Shown here one piece after another: positions 8,867 through 18,111 of a stretch of DNA of 64,000 bases (position 1 is its first letter; each line of letters opens with the position of its first letter). The DNA comes from Paludibacter sp. (GTDB lineage Bacteria; Bacteroidota; Bacteroidia; Bacteroidales; Paludibacteraceae): positions 124,001 through 188,000 of the forward strand of contig NZ_WASO01000001.1 in assembly GCF_009712605.1 (NCBI RefSeq), given 5' to 3'. The position numbers and the translations under genes are program-made. The notes beneath the pieces were generated by a model. It made no database searches and was not told the DNA's origin. It saw only the letters and a program-made list of their open reading frames with translations.

Positions 8867-10477
8867 ATGAAAACCTGGAAAAAAATAGTATTCCCTTTTG
8901 CACTTGCCTTGACAATGGCTGTGGGAATTATCATTGGCAATTTTTTTGCCATGCGAAGCAATATCGGAGCCACTTTGGGTTTGTTCCGGTCCCTGGGACT
9001 CGATAAAAACAAGGTTTCACAAGCCATCAATCTGATTGCGACCCGTTATGTCGATTCAGTAGATGTCAATACGCTTACCGATAATGCAATGAGTGACCTG
9101 TTGGCTACTCTTGATCCTCATTCTGTTTATATTCCTGCCAAAGATTTGCAATCTACCAACGAACAGCTGGAAGGCAGCTTCAGTGGTGTCGGGATTGAGT
9201 TCAACATACAGCGGGATACAATCCTTGTCGTATCGGTTATTTCCGGGGGGCCTGCCGAGAAAGCCGGTGTGTTGGCCGGAGACCGCATCGTGAATGTCAA
9301 CGACTCTGCTTTTGTCGGCAAAAGCATCAACAACGACCGTGTGATGCATAAACTGAGAGGAGCCAGAGGTACGGTTGTCAAACTCGGAATAAAAAGAGCC
9401 AGACGCCGCAAAATACTTGATTATGCCATCACAAGAGGCGATGTGCCCGTTACCAGTGTCGAGACATCATACATCATAGCACCTAAAACAGGATACATCA
9501 AAGTAAGTAAATTTGGCGATACTACCTATTCGGAATTCCTGACGGCTTTGGCAAAAATCAGAAACCAGGGTGCTAACCGTTTGATTATTGACCTGCGTGG
9601 AAATACCGGAGGCTTTATGGAAGCTGCCGTTAAGATGGTGAACGAATTTCTGCCTAAAGACCAACTGATCGTTTACGCGGCAGGACGGGCTTATCCCCGT
9701 ACCGATTTTTACTCTGATGGTCGTGGATCGTTCCCCAATATGAAAATTGCCGTTTTGATGGACGAATGGTCAGCTTCAGCTTCCGAAATCTTTGCAGGTG
9801 CCATTCAGGATAACGACCGGGGGCTGATTATAGGGCTTCGCTCGTTTGGAAAAGGGTTGGTTCAGCAACCATTTGAATTTTCGGATCATTCGGCTGTTCG
9901 TTTAACGATTGCCCGCTATTATTCTCCTTCGGGGCGCTGCATCCAGAAACCGTATCAAAAAGGCAAAGATCAGAATTACGAGCGCGACTTTGTTAATCGT
10001 TATCTGCACGGAGAGTTTTTCTCGAAAGATAGTATTAAGATCCAAAACAAGGAAAAATTCAAAACCCGCGGAGGGCGTATCGTTTATGGCGGAGGCGGCA
10101 TTGTTCCTGACATTTTTGTTCCTCTTGATACTACCGGCGTTACACCATATTACCGCCGCTTGTTCGATAGCGGGGCTTTGTTCCAGTTTGCCGTTCATTA
10201 TTCGGATCAGCACAGAGAAAAACTGAAGACATTCAATAACTGGAAGGCAATGGATGAATATTTGAGCCGTCAACCGTTGGCAAACATGCTGGCCGCTTAT
10301 GCAGAAGGCAAAGATGTTCCTAAACACTATTACTATTTCATGATCTCTCATCAGCTTATTGCGCAGCAGGTGAAAGCTTACATTATACGTAATATGTTTG
10401 GAGATGAAGGTTTTTATTCCTCTCTTAACCAGAATGATGTCACAGTAAAACGGGCAGTTCAGGCTTTGCAGAGATAA
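8867..10477 (+). CDS. S41 family C-terminal processing peptidase
   Basis: Periplasmic, membrane-anchored serine protease of the CtpA/Prc family. An N-terminal signal anchor lies at residues 7-29, a PDZ domain at about 100-185 (FSGVGIEF, GGPAEKAGVLAGD), and the S41 core at 195-365 with the catalytic serine inside SASASEIFAGA (302-306) and the lysine in SFGKGLV (K329). A C-terminal tail of about 150 residues follows. Total 536 residues is typical of Bacteroidetes homologues. The family trims or degrades envelope proteins. Same direction as the deaminase. Confidence 0.93.
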   Translation: MKTWKKIVFPFALALTMAVGIIIGNFFAMRSNIGATLGLFRSLGLDKNKVSQAINLIATRYVDSVDVNTLTDNAMSDLLATLDPHSVYIPAKDLQSTNEQLEGSFSGVGIEFNIQRDTILVVSVISGGPAEKAGVLAGDRIVNVNDSAFVGKSINNDRVMHKLRGARGTVVKLGIKRARRRKILDYAITRGDVPVTSVETSYIIAPKTGYIKVSKFGDTTYSEFLTALAKIRNQGANRLIIDLRGNTGGFMEAAVKMVNEFLPKDQLIVYAAGRAYPRTDFYSDGRGSFPNMKIAVLMDEWSASASEIFAGAIQDNDRGLIIGLRSFGKGLVQQPFEFSDHSAVRLTIARYYSPSGRCIQKPYQKGKDQNYERDFVNRYLHGEFFSKDSIKIQNKEKFKTRGGRIVYGGGGIVPDIFVPLDTTGVTPYYRRLFDSGALFQFAVHYSDQHREKLKTFNNWKAMDEYLSRQPLANMLAAYAEGKDVPKHYYYFMISHQLIAQQVKAYIIRNMFGDEGFYSSLNQNDVTVKRAVQALQR

Positions 10478-10659
10478 TTTGCCAAATGGTCTCTTTATAA
10501 CATAGTTTTGAGTATTCAGGACTTCCTTCTGTGAATTATATTAACATTTAACACTGTGCTTTTTTGTAGAATACTGGAAAATAGTTTTTTAATTCTTATG
10601 AAAATGGAGCAGGTTTCATAAAAAACAAAAAACAGTTACGAAAAGAGTGACAAAAATAA

Positions 10660-10667
10660 TATCTTTG
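10660..10667 (+). promoter_or_regulatory. -7 box TATCTTTG of the Skp-like lipoprotein gene
   Basis: TATCTTTG matches the Bacteroidota -7 consensus TAnnTTTG, about 120 bp before the chosen ATG. This leaves a long leader in which nothing else is recognisable. Confidence 0.55.
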
Positions 10668-10785
10668 CCTTCCTCAATTCGATCTGCAGTACATTTGTGC
10701 CTTTACAGTCTGAAAGATCAGGGCTGTTAAAGTGTTTGCAGATAAAGGGGAAAACCAATCGAATCAACAACTCAAAATTCACACA

Positions 10786-11388
10786 ATGACAAGAACTTTA
10801 TCTTTTGCCAAGACTACAGTGGCGTTGGCTGCCGTAGCCTTAATGCTAACACAATGCGCTAATAAGAAAAACAATCAGGACGGAGCTCAGTTTGATTCTT
10901 CACTTACAAAAGGAAAGCTCCCGATAGCTTATGTAAATGTAGATACCTTGTTAGCTAATTATCAGTTTGCAAAAGACGCAAATGAAGAACTTGTAAAAGG
11001 ACAGGAAGATTCTCGTCTCAAAATAAATTCACGTGCAAAGCAGTTGCAGGAAGATATGGCAACTTTTGAAAGCAAAATGAAAAACAATGCTTTTCTGAGC
11101 CGTGAAAGGGCAGAACAGGAAAACAATCGCCTGGTAGCACAACAAAAAGAGCTTCAGGAATTGAATCAACAACTGTCTAATGCTTTATTGACGAAACAAC
11201 AGAAATTTAACGAACAGCTTCGTGACACGGTGAACAAATTTCTGAAAGGTTACGCTCCGGCTCACCATTATCAAGTCGTTTTATCAACTAACGCTATGAA
11301 TGATAACGTGTTGTATGCTGCCGACGGTTATGACATTACCAAAGAGGTACTTCAACAATTGAATACACGTTACACCAAGAAAAAATAA
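10786..11388 (+). CDS. OmpH/Skp-like chaperone lipoprotein
   Basis: A 200-residue envelope protein. The chosen ATG gives a lipoprotein signal peptide with hydrophobic core TTVALAAVALML and a Cys after LTQ at about residue 22. The body has the OmpH-like start IAYVNVDTLL, a long charged coiled coil (about 55-140) and a C-terminal strand region. Skp/OmpH proteins hold outer-membrane proteins during periplasmic transit; the lipid anchor is unusual for classical Skp but seen in Bacteroidetes. An in-frame GTG 54 bp upstream would bury the signal peptide and was rejected. Confidence 0.82.
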   Translation: MTRTLSFAKTTVALAAVALMLTQCANKKNNQDGAQFDSSLTKGKLPIAYVNVDTLLANYQFAKDANEELVKGQEDSRLKINSRAKQLQEDMATFESKMKNNAFLSRERAEQENNRLVAQQKELQELNQQLSNALLTKQQKFNEQLRDTVNKFLKGYAPAHHYQVVLSTNAMNDNVLYAADGYDITKEVLQQLNTRYTKKK

Positions 11389-11408
11389 TCTGTTGCTTTT
11401 TGCGACAG

Positions 11409-11443
11409 AAAACGCCTTGAATCTATCGTTCAGGGCGTTTTTT
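11409..11443 (+). terminator. Rho-independent terminator
   Basis: Hairpin AACGCC-TTGA...TTCA-GGGCGTT followed by a T run, 20 bp after the Skp-like gene stop. Confidence 0.75.
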
Positions 11444-11462
11444 ATATAATTTCGTTTCAGCT

Positions 11463-11990
11463 ATGATTTTACAATCTGACCTTTATCCTATCGGCCACGT
11501 ACAAAAAACACATGGCATCAAAGGCGAACTGTCCATTTTCCTTACTTCCGATTTTGATTCGCTCGATTTTGAATACTTCGTATTTGAAATGGATGGCATC
11601 CTTGTGCCCTTCTTTATTCGGGAACGGCGTTTCAAAACGGCCGAAACTGCTTTGATAAAACTCGAACGGGTAGAAGACGAAATCGCCGGTAAAGATTTTG
11701 TGGGAAAAACAATTTATGTTCCTAAGGAATTAATGCCGGCTTCCGACGATGATGTCATTGATATTCAATTTTATACAGGCTACCGTATTGAAGATGCGGT
11801 CTTGGGCGAGATTGGAGAAATCAATGGAGTGGACGATACCACCGAAAATGTGCTTTTCGAAGTGAAACATAAGGGTAATATCATCCTTATTCCGGCCGTG
11901 GATGAGTGGATTGTTGAGATAGATGACACGAGGAAGGTTATGAAAGTTCAATTGCCTGAAGGTTTGTTAAATATTAATGAAGAAGAATAG
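11463..11990 (+). CDS. rimM: 16S rRNA processing protein RimM
   Basis: Ribosome maturation factor acting on the 30S head (binds S19). The 175 residues have the N-terminal barrel start GHVQKTHGIKGELSI (13-27), a central domain and a C-terminal PRC barrel ending in IPAVDEWIVEID. The family context with rpsP or trmD is absent here; it sits alone after a terminator. Confidence 0.92.
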   Translation: MILQSDLYPIGHVQKTHGIKGELSIFLTSDFDSLDFEYFVFEMDGILVPFFIRERRFKTAETALIKLERVEDEIAGKDFVGKTIYVPKELMPASDDDVIDIQFYTGYRIEDAVLGEIGEINGVDDTTENVLFEVKHKGNIILIPAVDEWIVEIDDTRKVMKVQLPEGLLNINEEE

Positions 11991-12092
11991 GTAATTCTTT
12001 GCCTTCCAATTGGAAACGAAAGACGGTATCAAAATTCCCTTTTGATTAAAGAAAAATTTCTTTAATGCCTCGTTTATTCACGAAAAAAAGAG

Positions 12093-12100
12093 TAATTTTG
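12093..12100 (+). promoter_or_regulatory. -7 box TAATTTTG of pckG
   Basis: TAATTTTG fits TAnnTTTG, about 65 bp before the chosen ATG. An AT-rich palindrome (ATTAAAGAAA/TTTCTTTAAT, 12045-12066) lies just upstream. Confidence 0.55.
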
Positions 12101-12165
12101 TGCCTGTTATTATCCCATAGGATGTGTTAGTAAACCCGATTTATAAATCCCTAAAACAAAGTAAG

Positions 12166-13953
12166 ATGTCAACAAAAAATCAAAAACTGATTGATTGGGT
12201 AAATGAGTGGGCCGCATGGTGCGAGCCGACAAATGTTTATTGGTGTGATGGTTCCGAAGAGGAAAATCAACGCCTGTTGGACGGTATGGTTGCCAGCGGA
12301 ATGGCTGTGAAACTGAACGAAGAAAAACGTCCGGGCAGCTACTATTTCCAATCCGACCCCAGCGATGTGGCTCGTGTTGAAAACCGTACATTTATCTGCA
12401 CAAAAACTCAGGAAGAAGCTGGTCCTACAAATAACTGGGCTGATCCTGAAGAAATGCGTGCTAAAATGAAAACCATGTATAAGGGCTGTATGAAAGGTCG
12501 TACCATGTACGTTATTCCTTTCTCAATGGGTCCTCTTGGTTCTGATATTGCTCACATCGGTGTTGAAATTACCGACTCTGCTTATGTTGTTGTGAACATG
12601 CGCATCATGACCCGCATGGGTGCAAAAGTATTGGATGTTTTGGGCGAAAACGGAACATTTATTCCTTGTATCCACTCTGTAGGTGCTCCTCTGGAACCTG
12701 GTCAGAAAGACGTAAAATGGCCATGTGCTCCTATCGAAGACAAATATATCACACACTTCCCTGACACCTATGAAATCTGGTCATTCGGTTCAGGTTACGG
12801 CGGAAACGCTCTTTTGGGTAAAAAATGCTTCGCTTTGCGTATTGCCTCTAAAATGGCAAAAGATCAGGGCTGGTTGGCAGAACACATGCTTATCCTTGGT
12901 ATCACCAACCCGAAAGGCGAAAAGAAATACATTGCTGCTGCATTCCCATCGGCTTGCGGTAAAACCAACCTGGCAATGTTGATTCCTACTATTCCGGGCT
13001 GGAAAGTAGAAACTGTAGGTGACGATATCGCATGGATGAAATATGGTGCTGACGGACAGCTTTACGCTATCAACCCTGAAGCAGGTTTCTTCGGTGTAGC
13101 TCCTTTCACCTCTCTGGAAACAAACAAAAACGCTATGTTGTCGGCTCGTGCCAACACTATCTTTACCAACGTAGGTTTGACACCTGACGGTGATGTGTGG
13201 TGGGAAGGTATCGGATACGATTGCCCTGCCGGTACTATCGACTGGAAAAACCGTGTATTCGATCCTGCATCAGGCGAACCATGCGCTCACGCTAACGCTC
13301 GTTTCACCGCTCCTGCTTACCAATGTCCTGCTATCGACGCAGCTTGGGAAGATCCTGCTGGTGTACCTATCGCAGCTATCCTGTTCGGTGGCCGTCGTCC
13401 TTCTACTGTGCCTCTCGTTCACGAAGCAAACAGCTGGAACCACGGTGTATTCATGGGTTCTATCGTAGGTTCTGAAGTAACTGCTGCTGCTATCGGTTTG
13501 AAAGCAGGTGTGCGTCGCGATCCGTTCGCTATGTTGCCTTTCTGCGGTTACAACATGGGTGACTACTTCGGACACTGGATCGAAATGGGTAAAAAAGCCG
13601 GTGCTAAATTGCCGAAAATCTTTTTCGTGAACTGGTTCCGTAAAGACGATGGCAAATGGTTGTGGCCGGGTTACGGTGACAACAGCCGTGTATTGGCTTA
13701 CATCTTCGATCGTTGCAACGGTCAGGGCGAAGCTGTTGAATCTCCTATCGGTAAAGTTCCTGCTCCTACAGCTATCAACGTAGAAGGTTTGGGTATCGAT
13801 GCAGCTCAGATGGCTAAAGCTTTGGCAGTAAACGCTGAAGAATGGAAAGATGAAATCGCATTGATCGACGAACACTATGCTAAATTCGGCAAACACTTAC
13901 CTGCTGAACTGGCTGAAGAATTGAAAGGTTTGAAGAGCCGTTTCGGTTTCTAA
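12166..13953 (+). CDS. pckG: Phosphoenolpyruvate carboxykinase (GTP)
   Basis: Interconverts oxaloacetate and PEP with GTP/GDP, at the junction of glycolysis/gluconeogenesis and the succinate branch. The 595 residues from the chosen ATG match the GTP class. Visible: the kinase-1a loop FPSACGKTN (260-268) including the reactive cysteine, the preceding substrate region around SVGAPL (171-176), [12 protein letters not shown], and FFVNWFRK near 485-492. Codon use is strongly biased, as in highly expressed genes. Many Bacteroidales use the shorter ATP enzyme (pckA), so the GTP class is notable. It carries its own promoter and strong terminator. Confidence 0.95.
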   Translation: MSTKNQKLIDWVNEWAAWCEPTNVYWCDGSEEENQRLLDGMVASGMAVKLNEEKRPGSYYFQSDPSDVARVENRTFICTKTQEEAGPTNNWADPEEMRAKMKTMYKGCMKGRTMYVIPFSMGPLGSDIAHIGVEITDSAYVVVNMRIMTRMGAKVLDVLGENGTFIPCIHSVGAPLEPGQKDVKWPCAPIEDKYITHFPDTYEIWSFGSGYGGNALLGKKCFALRIASKMAKDQGWLAEHMLILGITNPKGEKKYIAAAFPSACGKTNLAMLIPTIPGWKVETVGDDIAWMKYGADGQLYAINPEAGFFGVAPFTSLETNKNAMLSARANTIFTNVGLTPDGDVWWEGIGYDCPAGTIDWKNRVFDPASGEPCAHANARFTAPAYQCPAIDAAWEDPAGVPIAAILFGGRRPSTVPLVHEANSWNHGVFMGSIVGSEVTAAAIGLKAGVRRDPFAMLPFCGYNMGDYFGHWIEMGKKAGAKLPKIFFVNWFRKDDGKWLWPGYGDNSRVLAYIFDRCNGQGEAVESPIGKVPAPTAINVEGLGIDAAQMAKALAVNAEEWKDEIALIDEHYAKFGKHLPAELAEELKGLKSRFGF

Positions 13954-13974
13954 TTCCCGATTAATTAATATAGA

Positions 13975-14011
13975 AAACAGGGTTGAAACTCCTTTCAGCC
14001 CTGTTTTTTTT
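13975..14011 (+). terminator. Rho-independent terminator of pckG
   Basis: Stem AAAACAGGG/CCCTGTTTT followed by a run of T, 22 bp after the stop codon. Confidence 0.85.
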
Positions 14012-14024
14012 GTCGGACGTGATC

Positions 14025-14071
14025 CTGACTAAAAGAGGGTTTCGCTTTAAGCGAAACCCTCTTTTAGTCAG
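14025..14071. repeat. Perfect 23-bp-arm palindrome
   Basis: Perfect inverted repeat with arms 14025-14047 and 14049-14071 around a single central T. The core is GGGTTTCGCTT/AAGCGAAACCC. It follows the pckG terminator and lacks a U-tract. It could be a second transcription stop, a cruciform or a recombination/insertion site; nothing decides between them. Confidence 0.8.
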
Positions 14072-14148
14072 ACGCGCCAGCCACATATCTGTACCATTAA
14101 AAGCACAAAAATGCGCAGTGCAATATCTGAATTGCCGGACAAAGATTA

Positions 14149-14290
14149 ATATAAACCTCAATGTCAGACCTCTCCTCCTAGCCTCCTCTCCCAAGGCGAG
14201 GAGGAACACGACAGTGACAATTTGAAATAAAACTAATTAATACAGATGTAAAGCCCCTCTCTTCGGGAGAGGGGGTTGGGGAGAGGTCAA
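14149..14290 (+). repeat. Dispersed double-hairpin repeat, family B copy 1
   Basis: About 142 bp, with GACCTCTCC at the left and GGAGAGGTC at the right as terminal inverted repeats. A CT-rich hairpin sits at each end, with GACAGTGA and an AT-rich middle between. Near copies lie at 29698-29838 and 34120-34263 in the same orientation. With the terminator and the palindrome it accounts for most of the gap 13954-14345. Confidence 0.85.
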
Positions 14291-14345
14291 ATGCTGAAAT
14301 CAAGAAACAAATAAGCAGCATAATATATAACGAATACAAGAATAA

Positions 14346-15587
14346 ATGGCTCTGAATAAATTGAAATGTGGATTAGACTTTGGAACATCCAATACGGCTA
14401 TTGCTTTGACAGAAAGGTCGACACAAAAGAATGTGTTGCTGGAACACGATAGTTCTGTTCTCTTTTTTGATGATACAAACGACCTGTCATACGCGGTTGG
14501 AAAGGAGGCTGTCGACAAATATATTGCCTCGCAAATGAAAGGACGCCTGCTTAAATCAGTCAAAACCTTGCTGAAACAAAAGAAATTTACCCACACCTAT
14601 ATTTTTGGCAAGAAGTTTACTCCGGATGAACTGGTGACGCTGATTATCAGTCATTTCAAAGAACAGGCGGAGAAAGCTATTGGTTATCAGATTGATGAAG
14701 TGGTTTTAGGCCGGCCGGTTATTTTTTCAGAGGACGAAGAAAAAGAACGGACTGCTGTCAGGCGGTTGTTGACTGCAGCAACCAATGCAGGCTTCAAAGA
14801 TGTGAAATTATTATTCGAGCCCATTGCTGCCGCGTTTACCTACGAAGCGACACTCACTCGTTCGGAAAGAGTGCTTGTGGCCGACATGGGAGGTGGAACA
14901 TCCGATTTTACCATTATGAACCTGGGGCCGGATCGAATAAAAGCCAACGACCGTAAAGATGACATTATAGCAAACAGTGGTGTGTATGTGGGAGGAGACT
15001 CATTCGATGCACAATTGATGTGGCATAAACTGACACCCTTACTCGGGCGTGGAGTAACCTACAAGACGTATGACAATGAATTGGAAATCCCTATTTCAAT
15101 ATTTCGCGAACTGAACCGCTGGGAGCGTTCGTTCTTACTGAAAGATACCAAGATGCGTCGTGATTTGAACGGATACTATGTTTTCTCGGGCAAAAACAGG
15201 AAACTGAACGATTTGATGACGCTGATCGATAACAATTTGGTGTATGCTCTTTACAAACAGATAGAGAAGTCAAAAATAGATCTTTCGGAACAAACGGAGA
15301 CCAACCTGAATTTTCGAATGCAGTCAATTGACATCAAAGCCTTAATTAACAGAACTGAGTTCTCTACGTTTATCAGGGAAGAAATCCGGAGTATAGAAGA
15401 GTGTGTGCTGAATATGCTGGAGAAAGTAAATCTGAAACCCTCTGATATCGATACTGTTTTCTTAACCGGAGGAAGCGCATCGGTGGTGTCTGTTCGCAAT
15501 CTGTTTGAAAACTTATTTGGAGCACAGAAAATCAATACCGGCGACCATTTTAAAAGCATTGCTTATGGTTTATCGCTGAGTTTATAA
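14346..15587 (+). CDS. Hsp70-like ATPase (YegD/DnaK-related)
   Basis: A 413-residue protein with the actin/Hsp70 ATPase fold but no substrate-binding domain of DnaK length. Phosphate-1 motif LDFGTSNTAIAL is at 10-21, phosphate-2 VADMGGGTSDF near 178-188, and the adenosine motif LTGGSASV near 372-379. This pattern and length match YegD-type Hsp70 proteins, whose cellular role is poorly known. It stands alone with its own terminator. The upstream gap contains a family B repeat. Confidence 0.85.
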   Translation: MALNKLKCGLDFGTSNTAIALTERSTQKNVLLEHDSSVLFFDDTNDLSYAVGKEAVDKYIASQMKGRLLKSVKTLLKQKKFTHTYIFGKKFTPDELVTLIISHFKEQAEKAIGYQIDEVVLGRPVIFSEDEEKERTAVRRLLTAATNAGFKDVKLLFEPIAAAFTYEATLTRSERVLVADMGGGTSDFTIMNLGPDRIKANDRKDDIIANSGVYVGGDSFDAQLMWHKLTPLLGRGVTYKTYDNELEIPISIFRELNRWERSFLLKDTKMRRDLNGYYVFSGKNRKLNDLMTLIDNNLVYALYKQIEKSKIDLSEQTETNLNFRMQSIDIKALINRTEFSTFIREEIRSIEECVLNMLEKVNLKPSDIDTVFLTGGSASVVSVRNLFENLFGAQKINTGDHFKSIAYGLSLSL

Positions 15588-15641
15588 CCTTATCGCAGGA
15601 TAATCCAGTTTGCCGTTTTATCCTGAAACTAAACTAATTTT

Positions 15642-15688
15642 ACTGTAAAGTGGGAGCGGGGACTGTCGAAGCCCCCACTCCCACTTTA
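15642..15688 (+). terminator. Long GC-rich hairpin after the Hsp70-like gene
   Basis: Stem TAAAGTGGGAG with GGGG against CCCC and CTCCCACTTTA. The stop codon is about 55 bp upstream. No strong T run follows, so terminator is the likely but not certain role. Confidence 0.6.
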
Positions 15689-16035
15689 TCATTTCTGATT
15701 TTCCCCGTATATCATAAAATGAGAAAGTAGACAATCGTTACAAAATACCAACATAAGTTCGGGATGTGATGGATCATTTTTACATGCGAAATGAAATTTT
15801 TGAAAGAAAGGGTTTGCGCCTGAAATTGTGCAGAAAAGTATGCAAATGATAAAATAAGGATTATATTTATGGTCTATATCTGATGTTTTTCAACCTTACA
15901 AGTAGGCGTAGTAGTCTACGCCTAACGATCAGAGATGAAGAATAATCAATGTAACATTGGGCAAAAATGGCTTTATATTGTGAGATAGGAACCGATATCT
16001 TGTTGAAATAATGATCTATTTATAACAACACAATT
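15689..16035. other. Gene-free gap before the YceI cluster
   Basis: AT-rich stretch without a plausible gene. The one clear structure is a 9-bp-arm inverted repeat TAGGCGTAG/CTACGCCTA at about 15903-15924. No convincing TAnnTTTG box was found close to the YceI start. Confidence 0.4.
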
Positions 16036-16626
16036 ATGAGAGAGTCAGTTTTAAGCAGAACCGTTATAACATGTTTTGTGGCCTTTCTGGCAATTGTTGG
16101 CGGATTGCTTCAGGCACAAACACTGAAGTTGAATGCAAATGCCTTTAGTATGACCATTTTTGGTACAACTAACATACACAACTTTCAAAGCAAAGTAACC
16201 CAGGCCAGTGGTGAACTGGTAATAAAGGATGCCAAGCCGCAATCCATGCTGGTCGAAATCCCGGTGAAAGGCATTAAAAGCAATGAAAAACTAATGGACA
16301 CCAAAACCTATAAAGCTTTTAATGCAGACAAATATCCTGTTATTATATTTCAACTTACGAATGTCAGTGAGCTACAGGTTGCCGGGAATGAAATCAATGT
16401 TGTGATCGCCGGCAATCTGACAATGAATGGTGTAACAAAGCCTGTTATTCTTAAAGCGAGCGGTAAGATAGTAAAACCAGGAGTGTATCAGTTTAGTGGT
16501 AGTCTGGACATGAAAATGACCGATTTTAAAATGCAACTACCTACAGCAATGCTGGGTTTAATGAAGGTGAGAGATCCCGTGACAGTTAAGTATACAGTGA
16601 CTTTTGAAGAACAACCTGTTAATTAG
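16036..16626 (+). CDS. YceI family exported protein
   Basis: A 196-residue protein with an N-terminal signal peptide (hydrophobic stretch at about 9-28, ending AQA/AQT). The body is a YceI-type lipocalin-like barrel: opening strands LNANAFSMTIFGTTNIHNF, the KAFNADKYPVIIF segment, GNLTMNGVTKPVIL, and a closing strand VKYTVTFEE. YceI proteins bind amphiphilic or isoprenoid-type molecules in the periplasm; the ligand here is unknown. It is first of a same-strand trio with a porin-like protein and a second YceI-like protein, gaps 36 and 60 bp. Confidence 0.88.
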   Translation: MRESVLSRTVITCFVAFLAIVGGLLQAQTLKLNANAFSMTIFGTTNIHNFQSKVTQASGELVIKDAKPQSMLVEIPVKGIKSNEKLMDTKTYKAFNADKYPVIIFQLTNVSELQVAGNEINVVIAGNLTMNGVTKPVILKASGKIVKPGVYQFSGSLDMKMTDFKMQLPTAMLGLMKVRDPVTVKYTVTFEEQPVN

Positions 16627-16662
16627 CAGAAATTAGTTACACTTTCTAATACATTCCCTATC

Positions 16663-18051
16663 ATGAAAAAACTAATTTATTTAGCGGCTGCTCTTTGGTT
16701 GAGTGGCACACTATCGGCTCAATTAAGACCGACAGATAAAACCGGAATCAACGTGTTTGAAACACCCAAAACACATGTTGAATTTACGGCCCCGCATGTG
16801 TCATTTGGAGCTTCTATTGCTATGCCGTATATTGCCCTGAAACAAAGCAACAATGTTGTAGCAAATGTGGCCAGTACAACAGATGCTACAAAGACGATTG
16901 CGAATCCTCAGACTTTGTTTAAAAATTCCTCAAATTTTGCCCTTTCACAAGCCAATCTTTATATAAACAGTTATCTGGCGGATGGCGTGACATTAAATCT
17001 AACGCTCTATCTTGCGTCAAAACATCATAACGAAACATGGGTAAAAGGTGGTTATGTGCAGTTTGATAAAGTTCCATTCCTGAAACTGGACCTGCTCGAC
17101 AAAATTATGCAGTATACAACTGTAAAATTGGGCCAGATGGAGGTGAATTATGGTGATGCTCATTTTCGTCGTTCCGATGGTGGAAATGCAATTTACAACC
17201 CGTTCATGGAAAATTACATCATGGACGAATTTGCAACCGAAATCGGAGCCGAAGCAGATGTCAACTATAATGGGATTGTGGGAGTTGCTGCGATAACGAA
17301 TGGAAATCTAAACCCAAGTCTTGCCTATATTGATACGACACAGGCGACTTATAAATATTCAAATGGCCTGCATAATCCATCCTGGATTTTGAAACTTGGC
17401 TATGATAAACAATTTACGGATAAATTCAGAGCCCGTTTGACCGGATCGGTTTACACCACTGCAGGATCTTTGTCTAACACCTTGTTTGGTGGCGACCGTA
17501 CCGGATCTAATTATTCGGCAGTGATGTATAACGCAGCCCCTGGGACTTCCACTGCCTTCAATGGTCGGTACAATCCCGGACTTTCGGATAAACTGACCAC
17601 TTTTATGGGCAACTTGTTTTTGCGTTACAAGCCGATGGATATGCTGGTTGTGGAATCGTTTACGACTATTGAATCGGCAAAAGGACGTACTGCGGCTGAA
17701 AAAAATGAACGTACAGCAAATCAGTTTGCTACCGATGTGGTTTTGCGTTTTGGACACAATGAGAACTTTTTTGCAGGAGCACGTTACAACACCCTTTCTG
17801 CAGATGTGGCTGCCAGCGCAAAAGTAACCACGGTGTCTGGCGCCTATACCTATGTCACTCAGGATGCATGGCCTGCTTATACTATTAAGATCAACCGTAT
17901 AGCCATAAGTGGCGGTTGGTTTATGACCAAAAACATAATGGCCAAAGTGGAATGGGTGAAGCAAAAATATACTGACGTGCCGAATGTTAATTATATTTTC
18001 AATGGAGCCCAATTCCAGGGACTGACAGCCGAAGCTATTATTTCTTTCTAA
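16663..18051 (+). CDS. Porin-like outer-membrane beta-barrel protein
   Basis: A 462-residue exported protein: signal peptide at 1-19 (MKKLIYLAAALWLSG...SAQ). The rest alternates short polar turns with aromatic strands, and it ends in a hydrophobic strand with a terminal Phe (TAEAIISF), the usual outer-membrane insertion signal. No TonB box or plug is seen, so a porin rather than a receptor is likely. The substrate is unknown. Its place between two YceI-like genes suggests shared handling of a hydrophobic compound, which is inference. Confidence 0.75.
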   Translation: MKKLIYLAAALWLSGTLSAQLRPTDKTGINVFETPKTHVEFTAPHVSFGASIAMPYIALKQSNNVVANVASTTDATKTIANPQTLFKNSSNFALSQANLYINSYLADGVTLNLTLYLASKHHNETWVKGGYVQFDKVPFLKLDLLDKIMQYTTVKLGQMEVNYGDAHFRRSDGGNAIYNPFMENYIMDEFATEIGAEADVNYNGIVGVAAITNGNLNPSLAYIDTTQATYKYSNGLHNPSWILKLGYDKQFTDKFRARLTGSVYTTAGSLSNTLFGGDRTGSNYSAVMYNAAPGTSTAFNGRYNPGLSDKLTTFMGNLFLRYKPMDMLVVESFTTIESAKGRTAAEKNERTANQFATDVVLRFGHNENFFAGARYNTLSADVAASAKVTTVSGAYTYVTQDAWPAYTIKINRIAISGGWFMTKNIMAKVEWVKQKYTDVPNVNYIFNGAQFQGLTAEAIISF

Positions 18052-18111
18052 AGGAGCCCTTTTGTTTGGGTGCTGATTGACAGTTCGAACCTCAGGAAAA
18101 ACAGATTATCT

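Noticed and set aside
14025-14225. Overlapping small frames across the 23-bp-arm palindrome
   Set aside because: Both strands read alike because of the palindrome and the repeat; nothing indicates coding.
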